Positions 60,224 to 64,000 of a stretch of 64,000 bases of DNA are shown piece by piece (the stretch's first letter is position 1; every line of letters begins with the position of its first letter). This stretch comes from Parelaphostrongylus tenuis. Taxonomy: Eukaryota; Nematoda; Chromadorea; Rhabditida; Metastrongylidae. The translations under genes and the position numbers were made by a program. Location: the NCBI GenBank assembly GCA_019055375.1, contig JAHQIW010007005.1, positions 98,312 through 162,311 on the forward strand. Direction: 5' to 3'. The notes under the pieces were generated by a model. That model saw nothing but the letters and a program-made list of their open reading frames with translations, was not told the origin of the DNA and did no database searches.

Positions 60224-62210
60224 AGTTCTTTCTTTTGTGTGTGAGGTTGAAAGGAAAGGTAATACATATGTGTATTTCGGTTGATGATTTCCAATAGCAT
60301 TTGGTTCTATGGCCATTTTCGAGAAGCGTTATTGTATAATTGAGATTGGAAACCAGTTGCTGTTTGTATGTTCTCGAAAGATTATCGTATGCTTTAGCTG
60401 TCTACCCAACACTTCGAAATGTTTATTGCTTCCCTACTAGATGGAAGACAAGAAACAATCATCTATATATCGAAGGTAAAGTGTAGGCCGACGATCGAGA
60501 GAACAGGAGCTCCCACCTTAGACTCAAAGGCAATGGCGCGGCTTTACGCTGATTGCTGATCCATGACTAACCCTTGACCCTTTCAGCGCCAAATATTCTA
60601 TCTAGATTTGAGCAAAAAATTTTGGAGAGTCTTTGTAAGCCTCGTTTGCATGCGCAAATTGACAACAGAGACAAGAATAAATCTCCTTTGAAATATAGAC
60701 CTTTCGAATTAGTTTTGTTTCTAGTTTAAAGTTTAGATTCCGAATCTGGTGAAGCATTCCGGGTCCTTCAAATAGAAAAGCTTTTGATGTACTTCTGATT
60801 CAAATTGACGGTCATCAAATTTGCTTCTGATTGAAAACGGTCATGATTTGATCCACGAGTATTCGATGAAGGCTCAACTGCTGAAGTCGCTTGCAAGTCA
60901 CTTCCATTCAAAAGAGATGGTCAGTCAAAACTAGGCATGCCTTTGAGATCAATTAGCTTCTCTAATTCGCTTAGACCATCTGCCCACAGTCGATTTTGTC
61001 AGTATCAGCATATTCACCCACATTAATCTCATCGACAGCTTCAATAATCATCAAACTTTTTTTTCTAGAATGGCGAACAACACAGACAAATCATACCGTT
61101 CAAAAGGCATTTTGGAGCTGAAATTAACGAAGTAGTCAAAATTATGAACACTGACTTTACTGCTCTTCTTATAAGTTAAGTTTAGTTCGTTAATGCCTAC
61201 TAGCTACTTGATCGGACCTTCTATTCTTGGTTAATTTTTTATGTACAATTTTTTTCTTCAAGCACAAAGTGAGTTCAAGTACTGGAATGATTATTTTATA
61301 ACAATGCATTCCATTTTTCAACATGTTATAACATTTGATTTTATTTTACAGTAAACAGTGCCATGCTAATAACCTATATAGAAACCGCTTTGTATAATAA
61401 AGTAGGAAAAATGTTTGGTATTGTGTTATGTTATAACAAGGCTAGTTTTAATCGTCAAAATGCGAGAATTCCATAATTAGATGAACAGGTATATCCGGAG
61501 TTGATCCAATATACTCTAATTGATCTGAGTCGATAAATCCATACTGATAAAATATTTACAAACTATAGTTTTCAGCAGTTTGTGATACTCCTAAAAAAGT
61601 GCACAAACTGCCCAACTATAGCTGGCCCTGGAGATGAATCGTGCAAGTGAGAGAGCTGGAGAAGGACAGAGACTGACATAAAGCCTTGCCATCACGTTCA
61701 TGTCCAATGTTCAAGCCCCTGTACTCACTTTCCGACTACTACTCTGCTATAGACATCTGACTGCTTTCTCATCTAAATACAAGAGGGGATAGGAAAATCT
61801 TCCGATTTACTGAAATACAGTGAGAGAAGATGGAGATCACTCCAGAAACACAAAAAAAAAGACTGGTAATCACTTTCAAAAGTGTTGGCCGACCTCTTCA
61901 TGGCGATTGCGCCACCAAATGGTACAGGAAACCAAGTGAAAATGCACCTGATTCATAACCTTCCTTCCCACCCTTTCCGTACAAAAAAGGTGCTCTTGAA
62001 AACGCACTTCGTTTAAACCGCCGGTGCGTCCACAGAAATAATGAGGAAGGATAAATCTCCGACCTTAAAATTGGAAAAAGTCATTTTGAATGGTTACTAA
62101 ATTGTGGCTTTTCGAGAAAGGTTCGGAGAAAAACCACACTCCTATGCTACAAGCCCGTAAGCGCCTGCATGATCGACTACGTACTACTCAAGAGTGCATA
62201 ATAAGCCCTA
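60224..62210. other. Region without recognised features
   Basis: AT-rich, short ORFs only. No exon, repeat terminus or tRNA was recognised. Confidence 0.45.
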
Positions 62211-62216
62211 ACGTGA

Positions 62217-62426
62217 ATGACGGTTTCACCTGAGTACGGGTACAATTTTTGTAATATTTTGTGGAGCGAGCGGAGCGAATACATTGGCGAAACAGGGAGA
62301 TCACACTGTGCCAATATGAATGAACATGAAGCCGCTAAACTCGGATCAGATATCCCACCAGGCCCACGTTCTATAAAAACACACGACGAGGATGATTGTA
62401 TATTTGAAGATCAAATTTTTTTATGA
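62217..62426 (+). mobile_element. GIY-YIG endonuclease fragment of a Penelope-like element
   Basis: The frame encodes SEYIGETGRSHCANMNEHEA (62274 onward), the central part of a GIY-YIG domain of the Penelope type, and then THDEDDCIFEDQIF. The upstream frame has decayed and no reverse transcriptase is seen. Confidence 0.65.
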
Positions 62427-62429
62427 CTA

Positions 62430-63500
62430 TAAAGTTTGCTTCAAATCAAAATTCTTTTATACATCAACAAGTAATCCACTGAGAAGTTGAAACGCTGCAC
62501 CTAGAGGATTCCTTTTTTCATTTAGAGGTATAATGAAGGTTTTTTCAAAAACAAAAATTGAAATCTTCATTTCTCCAGCTATCGAACGATTATTAATTAT
62601 CTAGTGGAAAAGCTCTGTTCAATAAAAAAGGTAAGAAACACGAGTACCTTTCCCAGAGTACAACTGCACTTTGCACAATTCGTCATGCAAAATGGAGTTT
62701 CTAAGACAACTAGGCCTCATTCTTACTGGAAATATATTTTTGAAAGTTCTTTTATGCATTATTCCATCTTTTCTGATCAACAAAATTCTTCTGAATTCAA
62801 CAAATCCGCCGAGAAATTGAAACGACAACGATAGACCAATAATCTCAAAGTAAGACGTTTTCCACTTTGCAGAACTTACTGCGAAAGATTTTCAGAACCT
62901 AAGCTCGGCATTGGTATCACTATCTCTCATGCTATCGAATGACTTCAAAAACGCAGATACACTATATCCTACTTAGTCATTTTTACGAAACTGCCTTATT
63001 CTTGTTGAAAGAGAAGAAATTTTACAAGTTATTAGCGTTTTTTTTTCTACCACAAAAGCATTTACAGAAGTCTTTCTAATGATATTCCATCATTCAACGA
63101 AGATAGTGTTTTCTTAACACCTAAATCTGAATACTACTGCTTAGTGGCGGGAAGCACGCCAACGCAAAATCTCTCGCAGGTGGCGTGGCAGTCAGTGTAC
63201 CATATATGCTAGACATGGAAACCAAACAGTAAATCATCGATGAAATTGAATGAGAATAAGGTCAGAATGATTTCAGATATCTTAGTGCAAGCGTAATTAC
63301 GTTATATACATTATGGAAATTTTCGTTTTATTTTGGATGTATTTCTAGAAAAAATGTGGTTACATTACGAGAGAATTTGACTCGCATTTCCTTCTGCATA
63401 TTTTGTGCTTATGTCGTAATTCTTGGTAATTATTTTATATTAATTTGAAATTATGGGAAGTGTTGTTTACATATCTGGTCCTTACTAAGATTTTCGTTAA
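62430..63500. repeat. Degenerate family A-like modules
   Basis: Blocks such as AGCTATCGAACGATTATTAA (62579) and CATGCTATCGAATGACTTC (62930) recur without termini; no gene seen. Confidence 0.3.
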
Positions 63501-63502
63501 CC

Positions 63503-63770
63503 CTACCAATGTATCAAGTCAGTGCTGTATATGCTCTCAAACGAGTCTGGTACCAACATTACCGACACTGGATTCATGGAAAGCTTGCTGAACCATGAGC
63601 GCGTGAGCGAACCGTAGACCTTGCGTGCGATGCAGAGCACCTCTAACCACTGCGCTACATGCGCTTCAGATATGTATTCAATGACCCCAAACAGAGTCAA
63701 AAACTGGAGACGAGTGCATGACGCATGCTGGGGAATGATTAACGCCGAGAGCTTTATTCTTTTTTTTATG
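63503..63770. repeat. Rearranged tRNA-derived SINE: head and tail in opposite orientations
   Basis: The head is on the minus strand (63503-63667, ending CCACTGCGCTACATGCGCTT). It is followed at once by a plus-strand tail (CAGATATGTATTCAATGACC ... GAGAGCTTTATTC). Confidence 0.6.
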
Positions 63771-64000
63771 TGGAAGGTATGTAGACTGAAAGTAATCACG
63801 AGCTACTTTCATATTAAAACTCAACATGGATGGTAGAGCAACAGAGACTACCCACAACATCAGCAACGCATCTAGCTGAAGAACTGCTGACGAACGCGGA
63901 GTGTAACGATGACTTAAGAAGTAAGTAAAGGAGGCGAGAGCCTTAAGGATGATGAACGTAGCGTAGCTATGGGAAGCCGACAACGATCAATGAGAGTCGT
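63771..64000. other. Right-hand edge, nothing recognised
   Basis: No exon or repeat boundary visible before the window ends. Confidence 0.4.

Overview
The window is eukaryotic and AT-rich. Genes are broken into small exons by GT-AG introns, and several start codons lie a few bases after a TTTCAG-like acceptor, as expected for spliced-leader trans-splicing. The families present (astacin with ShKT domain, L-type lectin, TRAP-beta) and the dense mariner, SINE and foldback repeats point to a clade V parasitic nematode, probably a strongylid such as a hookworm. The species assignment is inference. No complete multi-domain protein lies in a single open reading frame; all gene models were assembled by eye from splice sites and frame continuity.

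Five genes are supported. On the minus strand, reading right to left: (1) a VIP36/VIPL-type L-type lectin in nine exons (39078 to 27889), a cargo receptor of the ER/Golgi pathway; (2) a Sfp-type 4'-phosphopantetheinyl transferase of the AASDHPPT family (22844 to 15057, nine exons, N-terminal exon not found); (3) a secreted astacin zinc metalloprotease with a Thr/Pro linker and a C-terminal ShKT domain (13683 to 665, ten exons). On the plus strand: (4) TRAP-beta/SSR2, a translocon subunit, in five exons (42807 to 46054); (5) a two-exon gene for a 62-residue secreted Gly/Arg-rich peptide (54534 to 55223). A 70-codon ORF with a C-terminal membrane segment (40600 to 40812) and an isolated possible exon (56129 to 56244) are weaker candidates. 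The genes are not evidently co-functional, although the lectin and TRAP-beta both serve the secretory pathway.

Most of the remaining DNA is repeats: long palindromic (foldback) elements of 0.4-0.9 kb, at least eight copies; mariner relics, including two palindromic elements whose arms are inverted copies of the transposase N-terminal region; a mariner MITE with intact TIRs and TA duplication; two GIY-YIG fragments of Penelope-like elements; a Pol III tRNA-derived SINE with about ten copies, five of them in and just after TRAP-beta; and a second tRNA-like family often found as inverted pairs.

The stretch 24505-25965 is anomalous. A 467-bp near-pure C tract splits one SINE, the SINE remnant resumes in corrupted form on the far side, and degenerate CA-rich sequence follows. 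It lies where the missing 5' end of the phosphopantetheinyl transferase gene is expected, so it is probably a sequencing or assembly artefact. I found no prokaryote-style system, CRISPR array, rRNA or convincing functional tRNA.
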